Source of the DNA: Microvelia longipes
Taxonomy: Eukaryota > Arthropoda > Insecta > Hemiptera > Veliidae
DNA length: 64,000 nucleotides
Direction: 5' to 3'
NCBI GenBank assembly: GCA_018340805.1
Contig: JACMZG010000032.1
Coordinates: 6,770,237-6,834,236 of the forward strand
A program made the translations under genes and the position numbers. The stretch's first letter is position 1, and every line of letters starts with the position of its first letter. Under the pieces are notes generated by a model, which searched no databases, had not been told where the DNA came from, and was given only the letters and a program-made list of their open reading frames with translations. Shown piece by piece: positions 1 to 11,833 of the stretch.

Positions 1-245
1 TTTGATTTTTGCTGCCCCCGTCATGAACGTTGGTATACTTTTGAATACATTTTTCGATAGCTAACACATATGTTCATTTGTATAAAAATTATAACAATTT
101 CCTTACAGACCGTTTTGGAGTAATTAGGCCCTAAAGTTACAATTTTTTAAAAAATTCACTATTAGGTGCGATATTTTGATTTTTGCTGCCCCCGTCATGA
201 GCGTTGGTACACTTTTAAATACATTTTTCGATAGCTAACACATAG
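1..245 (-). repeat. Inverted partial copy of the 172-bp satellite
   Basis: About 1.4 monomers of the satellite that forms the array at 5697-8640, here in reverse complement. The GCTGCCCCCGTCATGA block occurs twice, near 12 and 186. The copy breaks off inside a monomer where the TA microsatellite begins. Confidence 0.85.
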
Positions 246-259
246 GCATATATATATAT

Positions 260-290
<31 letters not shown>

Positions 291-298
291 ATATATAT

Positions 299-382
<84 letters not shown>
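240..382. repeat. (TA)n/(TG)n microsatellite
   Basis: Alternating TA interrupted by TTATAA-type units, ending in a run of GT. It sits between the inverted satellite copy and a dispersed repeat. Confidence 0.95.
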
Positions 383-384
383 AT

Positions 385-665
385 TTCTAGACACTTTCTT
401 GTAAACACTCTATCTTTCGAACGATGAATATTTTGTAACTAAACTTGGTACAAAAATTAACCTTTGGGAGGACACGAACCCTATTGAAAACCAGGTTTTT
501 GTGACGTCATTAACCTGGTTTGCTGAGTCAGCGAAATTTAAAAAAAAATCGGCAAAATTTAGGGTTAATATTTTTTGCCGCGAAAAAGGTCAATATTTAT
601 GTTTTTTGAGACGCTGAATCGAATGAAACCGGTCCGAAGTCGATACGACTACTTTAAGTTACCAA
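385..665 (+). repeat. Dispersed repeat, inverted partner at 51270-51575
   Basis: This block recurs in reverse complement at 51270-51575, again abutting a TA microsatellite. Shared landmarks are the GACACTTTCTTGTAAACACT end, a GACGTCATTAA core and the GAGACGCTGAATCGA segment. No coding content is evident. From 666 to about 1635 I see only unassigned AT-rich sequence with no gene signal. Confidence 0.7.
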
Positions 666-1635
666 AAAGTCATGAGAGTCAGAGAGTCATGAGTAGTAAC
701 AGATCAGTAATGAATCGTCGAGAAGTGATAGAAGAGTTATTAGAGTAGTAACAATACAGTAATCAAATAGTCAAGGTAAGGTTGAAGTAAGGTTTCAGTA
801 ACCAATTAGTATCAGCTTGAGAATAGAGTAAGAGATAAGATGCTCCTCACCTTTATCGTCGCAGCGACCTGTAAGTAATTCTTTGTCTTATAGTAGAGTT
901 TACCGTTTGTATGTGCATAGTAGTAATATTGAGTAACTTGGAAAACTGACTGATCTTACCTAGACCTGTTAAGCATACCTACTATTATACTAATTATTTT
1001 AATACAATATATGTCAACTTAGTTTTATCAATAAACGTATAAACTCTGAATGCTACTTATGTTTTCTGATTAACACCCTGATCAGAGACTATAGATACTT
1101 AAACAGTAAGACTGTCGACTCAATGGTGGGAAAATTTGGATTCCGGACGACGCTAGCGCTGCGGCGGACCTACCTTTCAATTGAGTGGGCGTGTCTTAAT
1201 TTCCCGCTTTATGCCCACAGTCAGTTTGAAATTTAATTTTTATACTTTGTATAGTTATACTTCTAACTAACCCTACCACTTTAATCTTACACAGAACACT
1301 TGTGATTATTTTTAAGTTTTTCATTCAAGTAATTTATTAATTTAATTGATTCAATCAGGTAATAATGAAATAGTGGCTAAAGTTTTACACGTGCTAAAAG
1401 ATAGATTTTGGCATTTAATGCAGCCTGTATTTTAATTACATCGGCGAGATGCGCACATGTGATTAAATGTAATTACCTGATAAAATCGACTAAATCAATA
1501 AATTAATTAAATGAAATATACTTATCTGCCATCATTAGCGTTCTCTGGAAGTTTTAAAGAGGTTTCTATTTACTTTTAGTTTCTGAATTTTGGAAATATA
1601 GAACATGCAACGGAGAACCGTTTTTGTGAAAAATA

Positions 1636-1856
1636 CATGCAGAAAACAATCAATTTTATAATAATAATAAATGTAGCTGTCATAACCAAGAATTGTCATG
1701 GTATTCATGAATTTAAATATAAAAATATAATCAGTCATTTTTGGAAAGCTATTGGGGTTAGTTCATGAGTTGTCCGCACCGGTCCGCCGCGCGCTATTTT
1801 TAGTAGCTTGCGATAATCGAATCCAAACTTTTCCTCATTTAAGTTAACCCCCCCTG
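1636..1856 (+). repeat. 221-bp repeat, direct copy at 8902-9124
   Basis: Nearly identical to 8902-9124 over its whole length, from the AGAAAACAATCAATTTTATA block to the poly-C end after CATTTAAGTTAAC. The last 60 bases recur in reverse complement at about 50635-50690, where they look like the left end of a related element. This suggests the terminal part of a DNA transposon family. Confidence 0.8.
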
Positions 1857-2042
1857 ACCCTGATATCTTTCTATTGGAAATGTCACTGTCATTTCAGTGT
1901 CAATCTGTTAATTGTAAAATATTTTAATATATCAGTCTTTCTTCTGATGTTCAAGTTATAGGAATTAGTTCATTTTCTAATACTTTCAGACTTGATTAGG
2001 CCAGGATTCCTAGTCAAAGGAATCCCCTTTTTCTGTGGGGTT

Positions 2043-2227
2043 CCGGACTGGCCATCCGGTGTGAGTTCACCCAAAGCCCCACGGTTAAAGTGGCGCAGTC
2101 GGTAGGACCTTAAATTGAAATTTGGGTGATAAAGTAAGTAATAAGGTCTGAAAATATCAAGTGGAAATTAGAAAACATAACCGGATTGGCCATCCGGTGT
2201 GAGTTCACCCAAAGCCCCACGGTTAAA
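2043..2227 (+). repeat. 47-bp direct repeat with LTR primer-binding-like site
   Basis: A 47-bp block (CCGGACTGGCCATCCGGTGT, continuing to CACGGTTAAA) occurs at 2043-2089 and again at 2181-2227 with one mismatch. Just after the first copy, 2091-2107 reads TGGCGCAGTCGGTAGGA, which resembles the primer-binding site of insect Ty3/gypsy-type LTR retrotransposons. That reading is an inference: no gag or pol sequence follows. From 2228 to 3539 I recognise no gene. A CCCACCCTGTATAAG piece near 2481 and a poly-C run near 3127 are all that stand out. Confidence 0.4.
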
Positions 2228-3539
2228 CTTGTCAATTTTGCCCTAAAGTCAATACCTAAGCTGGAAGTTTTAAGTTCATCCCTAGAATCCAAAACGTCCA
2301 ATAAAAGTATACCTTCCCATTTACTTTTTTACATTTTTTCCAAAAATCCGGTGTTAAATGGGACACCCGAAGTTAACAACACCATCAAAACAAAGTACCC
2401 TTTACATGAGAAACGTACCCCAGGTTTCAATAAATTATGTCAAACGGTTCAAAATTTAAGAGGGAGGGGGAGACTTTTGGCCCACCCTGTATAAGAGCGG
2501 CCCGTGTTATTCTACGATTTTTAATAAATGAGATGGGGACGCTTAATTCCATACTTGGCAGCTTGTTTTGTCTGAAAATAAATTTCCGCAACTATTATAC
2601 AGCTGTCGGCCGCCTCGGTGGATGGTACCTGCCGACGCGACGGCCGACCTCAAGAACGAATTTTCAATTTCTGATTTTTTGTGGACAAGTGAAACAAGTC
2701 CAAGGCGTACAACAGTATATTCTGTGTATTCAGCAACAGAAACAGTATATTTAGCATATAACATTCTAAAGAACAAGTCTGAAGGTCGAGGAAAGGTTCT
2801 ACACACAAAGGAGGAAAAAGTAATACACTCTAAAAAGTCTACCACGATAAAGCTGTAATTGCATAGGCACTACGTTGCTGCCCTGTAACTACGAGTTTCA
2901 CGGGAATTACAAGGAGTGTTTATAAAAAGCAATTTAAATAAGATATTTTGAAATGTTTCATATTATTAATTTCTTGCTTATTATTCAAACAATTTTAATG
3001 ATTTATGTATTATTTTAATCAAAAAAAATATGAAAAGTAGAGAATTATAAGGATCTACGTGAAAAATAGCTATCTAAGATGAGACAGAAAACCATATCTA
3101 ATTATAGACTTGCAAATCAAGATTACCCCCCCCCCCACCAAAAAATGTATAGTATTATTTTATTATAATATGTTGACGTGATTACAGTCTGGCAGATGTT
3201 TAACAATCCTTTTACATAATTTTCGTTTTAACCAATCAATACCTCAATAATAACATACATACTGGGTGGTACATTTCAAATGCATCACCCCAAATAATTC
3301 AGATCGCTTTGAAATTAGTACCTACCCTCACTAAATTCACCATTGTGAGTTTAAATAACCATCTATTGTTTTGGTACGGCAATCTGGTTGCCAAAATGTA
3401 TTTCTTCTACGATTGCTTTAGAAAGTTAAATTGGAGCATACCATACCTAATACGGACATTTTCTAGAAATTTTATACCAATAACACTTAATTCCGGTAAT
3501 ATTTTTAAGTTTGAATATTGCCAGAATTCATAACATAGA

Positions 3540-3583
3540 TGCAATCATTAGGGTTATGGTGTACCATAACCCTAATGATTGCA
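3540..3583. repeat. Perfect 21-bp inverted repeat, 2-base spacer
   Basis: Left arm 3540-3560 (begins TGCAATCATTAGGGTTATGG) and right arm 3563-3583 are exact reverse complements around the spacer GT. It could form a cruciform or RNA hairpin. Confidence 0.95.
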
Positions 3584-3639
3584 TAGAAATGGGTAAAAGT
3601 ACTTGTTGAACGAACGTAAGTGAGTTCTTACATTTCAGA

Positions 3640-4316
3640 AGATTAGGACGGCGCGTATGTTTGTTTGTATGTGTCGCGATAACTGCCGTAAAAATTGACC
3701 GATTTTGATAAAATTTTGTATACAGGTAAAACTAATTATGTGTCAGAGCTCTATAGTTTTGGTAATATTCCGAAAAATATTTTCAAAATGGCAGCCAATA
3801 TGGCGGACCGGATAAAAAAATTTTGAGCGAAATAATCGTGTTGTATATCGTTTTAAAGCTCTTAAAGAGTAGAAAAAGAAAATATATGTTTCATGGTCAA
3901 ATTATAATTTTTTTTAATAATTTAAAAATGGCGGCTAAAATAATGAACTCAAAAAATTTAAAATTAAAGGAATAACTCGAGTAATATATCGTTGTAAAGC
4001 TCTTGATTAGTAGAACAAAAAATGGTATATACTAAATTCCGAAAAATTCTACATGGCGGCCATAATTGTAAATAAAAATGTATTTTTACAAATTTTATAA
4101 GTATTTACATGAGAAAGATCAATTGTAATATACTTTAGATACTTGTATATATGTAAAATTGACTATGTGTCAAAGCTGAATAGCTTTTAGTAATATTCCG
4201 GAATATATTTTCAAAATGGCGGCAAATATGGCGAACCGGAAAAAAAATTCCGAGCGAAAAAATCGTGTTGTATATCGTTTCAAAGCTCTTAAAAAGTAGA
4301 GTAGTTTTCACTACGT
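3640..4316 (+). repeat. Degenerate tandem repeat with AAAATGGCGGC blocks
   Basis: The segment from TGTGTCAGAGCTCTATAG to AAAGCTCTTAAAGAGTAGA (about 3738-3875) recurs at about 4160-4300 with substitutions. A further diverged copy lies between them near 3920-4040. No open frame is maintained. Confidence 0.7.
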
Positions 4317-4735
4317 AATATTATAAATATACGCGATTAAGCGAGCGAAGCGAGCCTTTTATAACTTGGTATTATTATAAATATACGCAATCTAGCAAGC
4401 GAAGCGAGCCCTTTTTTTTACCATTTGTTATTATAAATATACGTAATCTAGCGAGCAAAGTGAGCTTTTTTTTTACTATGTGTTATTACAAATATATGTA
4501 ATCTAGCGAGCGAAGCGAGCCTTTTTTACTATTATTATTATAAATCTGCGCGATCTAGCGAGCGATGCGAGCCTTTTTTACTATGTATTATTATAAATAT
4601 GCGCAATCTAGTGAGCGAAGCGAGCCTTTTTTTATGTAATATTATAAATATACGCAATGTAGCGAGCGAAGCGAGCCTTATATACCATGTAAAATGTTAA
4701 AGATACCTATGCTAGCAAGCGAAGCGAACCTTTTT
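4317..4735 (+). repeat. 53-bp tandem repeat, eight copies
   Basis: Eight units with GCGAGCGAAGCGAGCC starting at 4341, 4395, 4451, 4506, 4559, 4611, 4662 and 4714, spaced 51-56 bases apart. Each has a poly-T stretch and an ATTATAAATATACGC segment. The GCGAAGCGAGC box also occurs elsewhere in the window in reverse (near 4979, 25975 and 52505). Confidence 0.9.
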
Positions 4736-5059
4736 GAATGTATACTTTAAGAGAGTATAGCGTCCGTATGTTTTGATAGACTATCTTCGGTCGCTTTAAA
4801 TAAATAATTTTATTTGATGTATTATTTTGACGTGAGTTCTTGATGCAACGCATTACTAGTTTTAAAGTAAAGAGTAAAACATTACAAAACATTGTAGGGC
4901 TCGCTTATATGTGTTTGCTTATCAGTACATTCTATTGAGTATATATGATAAAATATCATTAAAAAACATTGAGGTTCGCTTCGCTCGCCTTTATGCGCTT
5001 GCTCGTTACTAGCTACATTTAATTTTGAAAAAGCGATGCATATTTGTATTCTACCCGTT

Positions 5060-5650
5060 AATACCTACAATTTGATACCCCACATATATGCGGAGTACCA
5101 AAAAATGTGCGTATGCGCATTTTTATAATTGCTAAAATTAACTTTTGAAACTTTTTATTCGAAGAATTTTAATGGCCCGTATAGGGCTTTTATTGAGCAT
5201 TTTTTTCATATTTTTAGGGCTGCTCCTTATGGGTTAGTTGGAAGGGGGAGGGGGGCACAACAATTTTTTGCTGGTTTAATATTTTTGGCGGGTGTAATGT
5301 TCGCCATTTTGAAAGAGGATACCTACAATTTAATACCTCACATGATTTTTTTAAAGAAAATATTTATTTTTCTAACATGCGCGTATGTGCAATTTTAAAA
5401 TTACTAAAATTAACTATTGAAACATTTTATCTAAAGAATTTCAATGTCCCGTATAAGGCTTTTATTGAGCATTTTTTCATATTTTTAGGGCTGCTCCATA
5501 TGGCTTGGTTGGAGAGGGGAGGGGGGAAACCATTTTTTGGTGGTTTTGGATATTTTTGGCGGGTGTAATGGTCACCATATTAAAAAAGCGATGCATCAAT
5601 ACCCATCAATACCTACAATTTGATACCCCCATGATATATTAAAAAAATAT
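5060..5650 (+). repeat. 270-bp direct repeat, two main copies
   Basis: The CTAAAATTAACT block starts the two copies near 5130 and 5400. Each continues through GGGCTTTTATTGAGCATTTT, a G-rich GGGAGGGGGG stretch and TTTTTGGCGGGTGTAATG. Open frames here are shadows of the repeat, not genes. Confidence 0.8.
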
Positions 5651-5696
5651 TTATGTTTTGCCCGTGCGTGTAAGGAAAGTGGACTATTGGCTAAAG

Positions 5697-8640
5697 TAAA
5701 TCAGGGGTGGGGCAGCAAAAATCAAAATATCGCACCTAATAGTGAATTTTTAAAAATTGTAACTTTAGGGCCTAATTACTCCAAAACGGTCTGTAAGGAA
5801 ATTTTTATAATTTTTATACAAATGGGCATATGTGTTAGCTATCGAAAATGTATTCAAAAGTATAAAAACGTTCATGACGGGGGCAGCAAAAATCAAAATA
5901 TCGCACCTAATAGTGAAATTTTAAACAATTGTAACTTTAGGGCCTAATTACTCCAAAACGGTCTGTAAGGAAATTTTTATAATTTTTATACAAATGGGCA
6001 TATGTGTTAGCTATCGAAAAATGTATTCAAAAGTATAAAAACGTTCATGACGGGGGCAGCAAAAATCAAAATATCGCACCTAATAGTGAATTTTTTAAAC
6101 AATTGTAACTTTAGGGCCTAATTACTCCTAAACGGTCTGTAAGGAAATTTTTATTATTTTTTATTCATATGGGCATATGTGTTAGCTATCGAAAAATGTA
6201 TTCAAAAGTATAAAAACGTTCATGACGGGGCAGCAAAAAATCAAAATATCGCACCTAATAGTTAAATTTTAAAGAAATTGTAACTTTAGGGCCTAATTAC
6301 TCCAAAACGGTCTGTAAGGAAATTTTTATAATTTTTATACAAATGGGCATATGTGTTAGCTATCGAAAAATGTATTCAAAAGTATAAAAACGTTCATGAC
6401 GGGGGCAGCAAAAATCAAAATATCGCACCTAATAGTGAATTTTTAAACAATTGTAACTTTAGGGCCTAATTACTCCAAAACGGTCTGTAAGGAAATTTTT
6501 ATAATTTTTATACAAATGGGCATATGTGTTAGCTATCGAAAAATGTATTCAAAAGTATAAAACGTTCATGACGGGGCAGCAAAAATCAAAATATCGCACC
6601 TAATAGTTAAATTTTAAAAATTGTAACTTTAGGGCCTAATTACTCCAAAACGGTCTGTAAGGAAATTTTTATAATTTTTATACAAATGGGCATATGTGTT
6701 AGCTATCGAAAAATGTATTCAAAAGTATAAAAACGTTCATGACGGGGGCAGCAAAAATCAAAATATCGCACCTAATAGTTAAATTTTAAAGAATTGTAAC
6801 TTTAGGGCCTAATTACTCCAAAACGGTCTGTAAGGAAATTTTTATAATTTTATACAAATGGGCATATGTGTTAGCTATCGAAAATGTATTCAAAAGTATA
6901 AAACGTTCATGACGGGGGCAGCAAAAATCAAAATATCGCACCTAATAGTGAATTTTTAAACAATTGTAACTTTAGGGCCTAATTACTCCAAAACGGTCTG
7001 TAAGGAAATTTTTATAATTTTTATACAAATGGGCATATGTGTTAGCTATCGAAAAATGTATTCAAAAGTATAAAAACGTTCATGACGGGGGCAGCAAAAA
7101 TCAAAATATCGCACCTAATAGTGAATTTTTTAAAAAATTGTAACTTTAGGGCCTAATTACTCCAAAACGGTCTGTAAGGAAATTTTTATAATTTTTATAC
7201 AAATGGGCATATGTGTTAGCTATCGAAAAATGTATTCAAAAGTATAAAAACGTTCATGACGGGGGCAGCAAAAATCAAAATATCGCACCTAATAGTTAAA
7301 TTTTAAAAAATTGTAACTTTAGGGCCTAATTACTCCAAAACGGTCTGTAAGGAAATTTTTATAATTTTTATACAAATGGGCATATGTGTTAGCTATCGAA
7401 AAATGTATTCAAAAGTATAAAAACGTTCATGACGGGGGCAGCAAAAATCAAAATATTGCACCTAATAGTTAAATTTTAAAGAAATTGTAACTTTAGGGCC
7501 TAATTACTCCAAAACGGTCTGTAAGGAAATTTTTATAATTTTTATACAAATGGGCATATGTGTTAGCTATCGAAAAATGTATTCAAAAGTATAAAAACGT
7601 TCATGACGGGGGCAGCAAAAATCAAAATATCGCACCTAATAGTTAAATTTTAAAAATTGTAACTTTAGGGCCTAATTACTCCAAAACGGTCTGTAAGGAA
7701 ATTTTTATATTTTTATACAAATGGGCATATGTGTTAGCTATCGAAAAATGTATTCAAAAGTATAAAAACGTTCATGACGGGGGCAGCAAAAATCAAAATA
7801 TCGCACCTAATAGTTAAATTTTAAAGAAATTGTAACTTTAGGGCCTAATTACTCCAAAACGGTCTGTAAGGAAATTTTTATAATTTTATACAAATGGGCA
7901 TATGTGTTAGCTATCGAAAAATGTATTCAAAAGTATAAAAACGTTCATGACGGGGGCAGCAAAAATCAAATATCGCACCTAATAGTTAAATTTTAAAGAA
8001 TTGTAACTTTAGGCCTAATTACTCCAAAACGGTCTGTAAGGAAATTTTTATAATTTTTATACAAATGGGCATATGTGTTAGCTATCGAAAAATGTATTCA
8101 AAAGTATAAAAACGTTCATGACGGGGGCAGCAAAAATCAAAATATCGCACCTAATAGTGAATTTTTTTAAACAATTGTAACTTTAGGCCTAATTACTCTA
8201 AAACGGTCTGTAAGGAAATTTTATAATTTTTATACAAATGGGCATATGTGTTAGCTATCGAAAAATGTATTCAAAAGTATAAAAACGTTCATGACGGGGG
8301 CAGCAAAAATCAAAATATCGCACCTAATAGTGAATTTTTTAAACAATTGTAACTTTAGGGCCTAATTACTCCAAAACGGTCTGTAAGGAAATTTTTATAC
8401 AAATGGGCATATGTGTTAGCTATCGAAAATGTATTCAAAAGTATAAAGTTCATGACGGGGGCAGCAAAAATCAAAATATCGCACCTAATAGTGAATTTTT
8501 TAAACAATTGTAACTTTAGGGCCTAATTACTCCAAAACGGTCTGTAAGGAAATTTTTATAATTTTTATACAAATGGGCCTATGTGTTAGCTATCGAAAAA
8601 TGTATTCAAAAGTATACCAACGCTTATCACGGAGGCAGCA
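5697..8640 (+). repeat. Satellite array, about 17 units of 172 bp
   Basis: The TAATAGT landmark recurs at about 5729, 5909, 6081, 6257, 6430, 6601, 6772, 6944, 7117, 7290, 7462, 7637, 7809, 7980, 8151, 8325 and 8485, a mean spacing of about 172 bases. Each unit contains CATGACGGGGGCAGCAAAAA, CTCCAAAACGGTCTGTAAGG and CATATGTGTTAGCTATCGAA. Units differ mainly by one-base indels in A/T runs, so the array is young or homogenised. The last unit is degenerate (TATCACGGAGGCAGC). The array would lie inside intron 3 of the carboxylesterase if that gene continues to the left. Confidence 0.97.
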
Positions 8641-8901
8641 AAGTTCTAAATGTCACTATAAGTCGTTTTTTATTTAATTTTTTTTTTTTTTTGTATTTAT
8701 GTAAATATATTATCTAAACAGCATTTTTTGACAGAATAAAAAAAAGTACAAAACGATTTTTGTAGCTTTTATACTTTTAAAGTTACGTATTTTTATGTCT
8801 AAAAGTCTTGTATGACAATATCATTGGCCGCCATGTTGTAACAGTCTATAACCTCAAAAAAAACCGTTTCTAACTAGTGTTTCTATTTGGTCATGTGGTA
8901 A

Positions 8902-9124
8902 ATACATACAGAAAACAATCAATTTTATAATAATAATAAATGTAGCTGTCATAACCAAGAATTGTCATGGTATTCATAAATTTAAATATAAAAATATAAT
9001 CAGTCATCTTTGGAAAGCTATTGGGTTAGTTCATAAGTTGTCCGCACCGGTCCGCCGCAGCGCTATTTTTAGTAGCTTGCGATAATGGAATCCAAACTTT
9101 TCCTCATTTAAGTTAACCCCCCCT
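8902..9124 (+). repeat. Second copy of the 221-bp repeat
   Basis: Near-identical to 1636-1856 and in the same orientation, ending at the same CATTTAAGTTAAC plus poly-C. The satellite and other tandem repeats lie between the two copies. Bases 8641-8901 hold only AT-rich unassigned sequence. Confidence 0.8.
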
Positions 9125-9168
9125 GGTTTATTCCATATCAAATCAACAGAGGTGAAACCCCGCTATAT

Positions 9169-9952
9169 CCATAGATAAACAATATTAACATAGATGGCTC
9201 ACTCAAAGATTTAAAAAAAAATAGTTGATGGGATGCAGGAGGCTCAAGTAGTACAATCTAGTGGTTGAAGCGTGAAACTGTCACATATTTTTATTTCTGT
9301 CATTTTTATTTATTTATTTTTATTCAACCTAACAACGAGCTGTTGAGGGTAATCAAGTCTTTCCATCCGCTTTTCAGCGCTAGAATGATGAGGAGTCGAT
9401 GAATGAGTGATCCCAAGAAAGCTCTATAAGAATTTCGTATAAAGTGGTAAAAAGTGAAAAATTTAATATCTCACTCTTACTTCACCCAGTCCCCCCTTGG
9501 ATTTGAACCTCTAATGTCAGTATCAATTTTTGTTTGTTTCCATTTACTTATCTGTTTGCGCCAACCCGAGATGTTATATTTAGATAGCAAATTTAAATCT
9601 TAAGTCTAAAACACTGAAAATAAATTATTGTTATTTTTTTAAGAAAACGATGGTGCTGCTTCGCGTGATGAGGCCCCCAAGTTTTAAAAAACAAAAATAC
9701 ATCGCGAATACTCATACCATAGATCTTTGTTTACTTTTATTTTATTTTACTAAACGATTGGCAATTGTTTGTATTTAAAAAAAATACTACAGCACAATCT
9801 ATGAGAATAGAGCAAATATATGTTTACTACTAGCGCTCTTCAAGACTCTAGTGATGAGGCCCCCAACTTAAATCATAAACAAAAACTTGTCAGTTGAGTG
9901 TTCCTACTACACTCGGGAGTGAACCATCTATGTTAATATTGTTTATCTATGG
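9169..9952. mobile_element. 784-bp TIR element with 6-bp target duplication
   Basis: The ends are inverted repeats of about 36 bp with one mismatch: left CCATAGATAAACAATATTAA, right the reverse complement ending GTTTATCTATGG. CTATAT flanks the element on both sides (9163-9168 and 9953-9958). Inside, a GTGATGAGGCCCCCAA block occurs twice (about 9665 and 9851). No transposase frame is visible, so it is a non-autonomous DNA transposon of unassigned superfamily. Confidence 0.8.
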
Positions 9953-10090
9953 CTATATCTTCTATTAATAATGCTATTGGAATGAAACCCGCGTTTTTTT
10001 GACAGGCCATAGAACAACCTGTCCGAATTGGCAGGTTGTTTTACATGAGGTAAAATAAGACAGGTTTCTTTTCTATCATTTAAGTTTTAC

Positions 10091-10246
10091 CTGACGAGTG
10101 AAGACGCTGAGATAGAGACAGTCTTCCTGACCGAAGAAAGAGTCTTCGTGGAAGTCTTGGGTGGACAGGATGTTGTACTGGGTGCAGTAAGGGGCGTCAT
10201 CTGTAACGTTCCTCACACCGCCCCACGGCTCCATGGCTTGAGGTCT
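10091..10246 (-). CDS. Carboxylesterase, coding exon 3
   Basis: This exon encodes 52 residues beginning RPQAMEPWGGVRNVTDD and ending GQEDCLYLSVFTRQ. It carries the EDCLYL motif of the alpha/beta-hydrolase carboxylesterase/cholinesterase family and the Cys of APYCTQY. In this family those two cysteines form the first disulfide. The acceptor is TTTGGCAG before AGACCT; the donor is GTAAAACT after CGTCAG. Both junctions are phase 0, and the protein joins exon 2 as SLRFQ-RPQ, which is typical of the family. The next exon should carry the HGGAF oxyanion region and a later one the catalytic serine. I found neither between 10090 and 1, so intron 3 exceeds 10 kb or the gene is partial. Confidence 0.88.
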
Positions 10247-10319
10247 CTGCCAAATTTCATATTACATAACTAAGTTATACCAATTTTATTATTTAACAGT
10301 AGTCATACCTAGGTGTGGT

Positions 10320-11225
10320 TAAGAGCACTCTCTGCCAGTCCTGTAAGTTGTCCATTTGAAACTTCGCAACACTGAGGCTCTAGCCTTTCAAAAACTCGTG
10401 ACCTTTGATAAAGCAATAGCTCTACCCGTAGAGATAAAAAAAACTTCATCCAAGTGCAATAAATCCTAAAATTTGTTAAAACTTAACAACTTTTACCAAA
10501 AGTATCGCCATCTAATCTGTTAGTATTTAACCAATACTAATACAGGTCGTCAGATCTGCCTCCGTGGCCGTCATCGTATAGGCACTCAATTCCGCCAATG
10601 GAAAATGATATTTGCAAATCTATTTGTCACTTAGAGAGATAAATTTGTGCCAAATTTCAACACGGTTAATCAAATTTTCAATTTGACATGAATTTTATAC
10701 ATCTGTGTACTCAGCTAAATAAATTGACGAGGCCTAACAAAATTGTACATTTCGGACAGGACAGCTAGACCTTCAGTCTGACTAGAGCCAAGTTCCAACC
10801 CTAAGGCTTAATCAAAGAGAGAGCTGTGCGTGACACAGGAACACAAACTCATGCAGACAGAAGGAATGATGGAAACGGTTAGCGTAAGGTAAAGGACCCA
10901 CCACTCAGTAAGTTAAAAAAGTGTGAGAAACGAATAATTATGATGATGGAAGTCCAGGGTTCACATTCCGGGTTATGCTTTAACTTTAATTAATTCTCAG
11001 ACGATAGTAGCTGCAACCCACTTGAGAAGGTCCTCGTAGGGTGTATATCCTGAAAGGGCCGAAGGGCTCTAGAACGGGCCTTTTATTTTTCTTTAATACA
11101 GATCGTCATAAAAAAAATGTTTAGGTCTCGCTGACATTTGATATTAATTCATTAATAATTATAATACTAGTTATATATCATTTGATACTACCGAATTTTG
11201 CAAAACATGAATAGTTGACACATGA
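10320..11225. other. Intron 2 of the carboxylesterase, left part
   Basis: No exon is visible. Bases 10960-11085 resemble the tail of a SINE-like repeat that also occurs at about 42780-43000: CCCACTTGAGAAGG, then CCTGAAAGGGCCGAAGGGC. Bases 11176-11215 carry the start of the dispersed repeat R2 (TTTGATACTACCGA, then TTTTGCAAAACATGAATAGT), described at 49735. Confidence 0.5.
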
Positions 11226-11830
11226 ATAGTATTTCATTCCTTTTTGCATGTGGAGTTTAAACTTAAGTGAATGTTGTTAAAATCGCCTTGGAGGGGGGCT
11301 TTAACCTCTTAGCCCTCCCTCCTAGGTGGGCCTCTCATTGCACTCTTGTCTACTGTTTTAGGTATAACTACTATGACACAATATAATTGTGCGAGAGACA
11401 CCTAGGGAATGTAACAAGCAAAACGCAATGCTACATCTGGGAACTGTTCCATTATTCGACATTCGTCATCATTGAGGGCTCTGTATAATGTCATGTCCCA
11501 CTCTGTTTCTTTACGTCTACCTTCGTTACGTCTAAGTTAGACGTAACGAAACAGAGTGGGACATGACATTATATCGAGCCATCAATGATGACGAATGTCG
11601 AATGATGGAACAGCTCCCCAGATGTAGCATCGCATTTTGCTTGTTACATTCCCTAGGTGTCTCTCGCACAATTATATTGTGTCATAGTAGTTATACCTAA
11701 AACAGTAGACAAGAGTGCAATGAGAGGCCCACCTAGAAGGGAGGGCTAAGAGGTTAAAGCCCCCCTCCAAGGCGATTTTAACAACATTCACTTAAGTTTA
11801 AACTCCACATGCAAAAAGGAATGAAATACT
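11226..11830. repeat. 605-bp near-perfect palindrome in carboxylesterase intron 2
   Basis: Arms of about 300 bp mirror each other around position 11528. The left arm begins AGTATTTCATTCCTTTTTGC and the right arm ends with its reverse complement. Mismatches are few. Each arm holds intron sequence plus a copy of dispersed repeat R2 (ACACAATATAATTGTGCGAG, AACTGTTCCAT, CATTCGTCATCATTGA). The right arm ends one base short of the exon 2 donor (GT at 11832-11833), so the whole structure is transcribed with the gene and could form a long double-stranded hairpin. Confidence 0.93.
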
Positions 11831-11833
11831 AAC

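Noticed and set aside
1858..2110. Complete LTR retrotransposon
   Set aside because: Only a primer-binding-like site and a short repeat are visible; no second LTR, gag or pol.
5129..5947. Overlapping open frames of 63-89 codons
   Set aside because: They repeat with the tandem units and carry no conserved domain; shadows of repeats.
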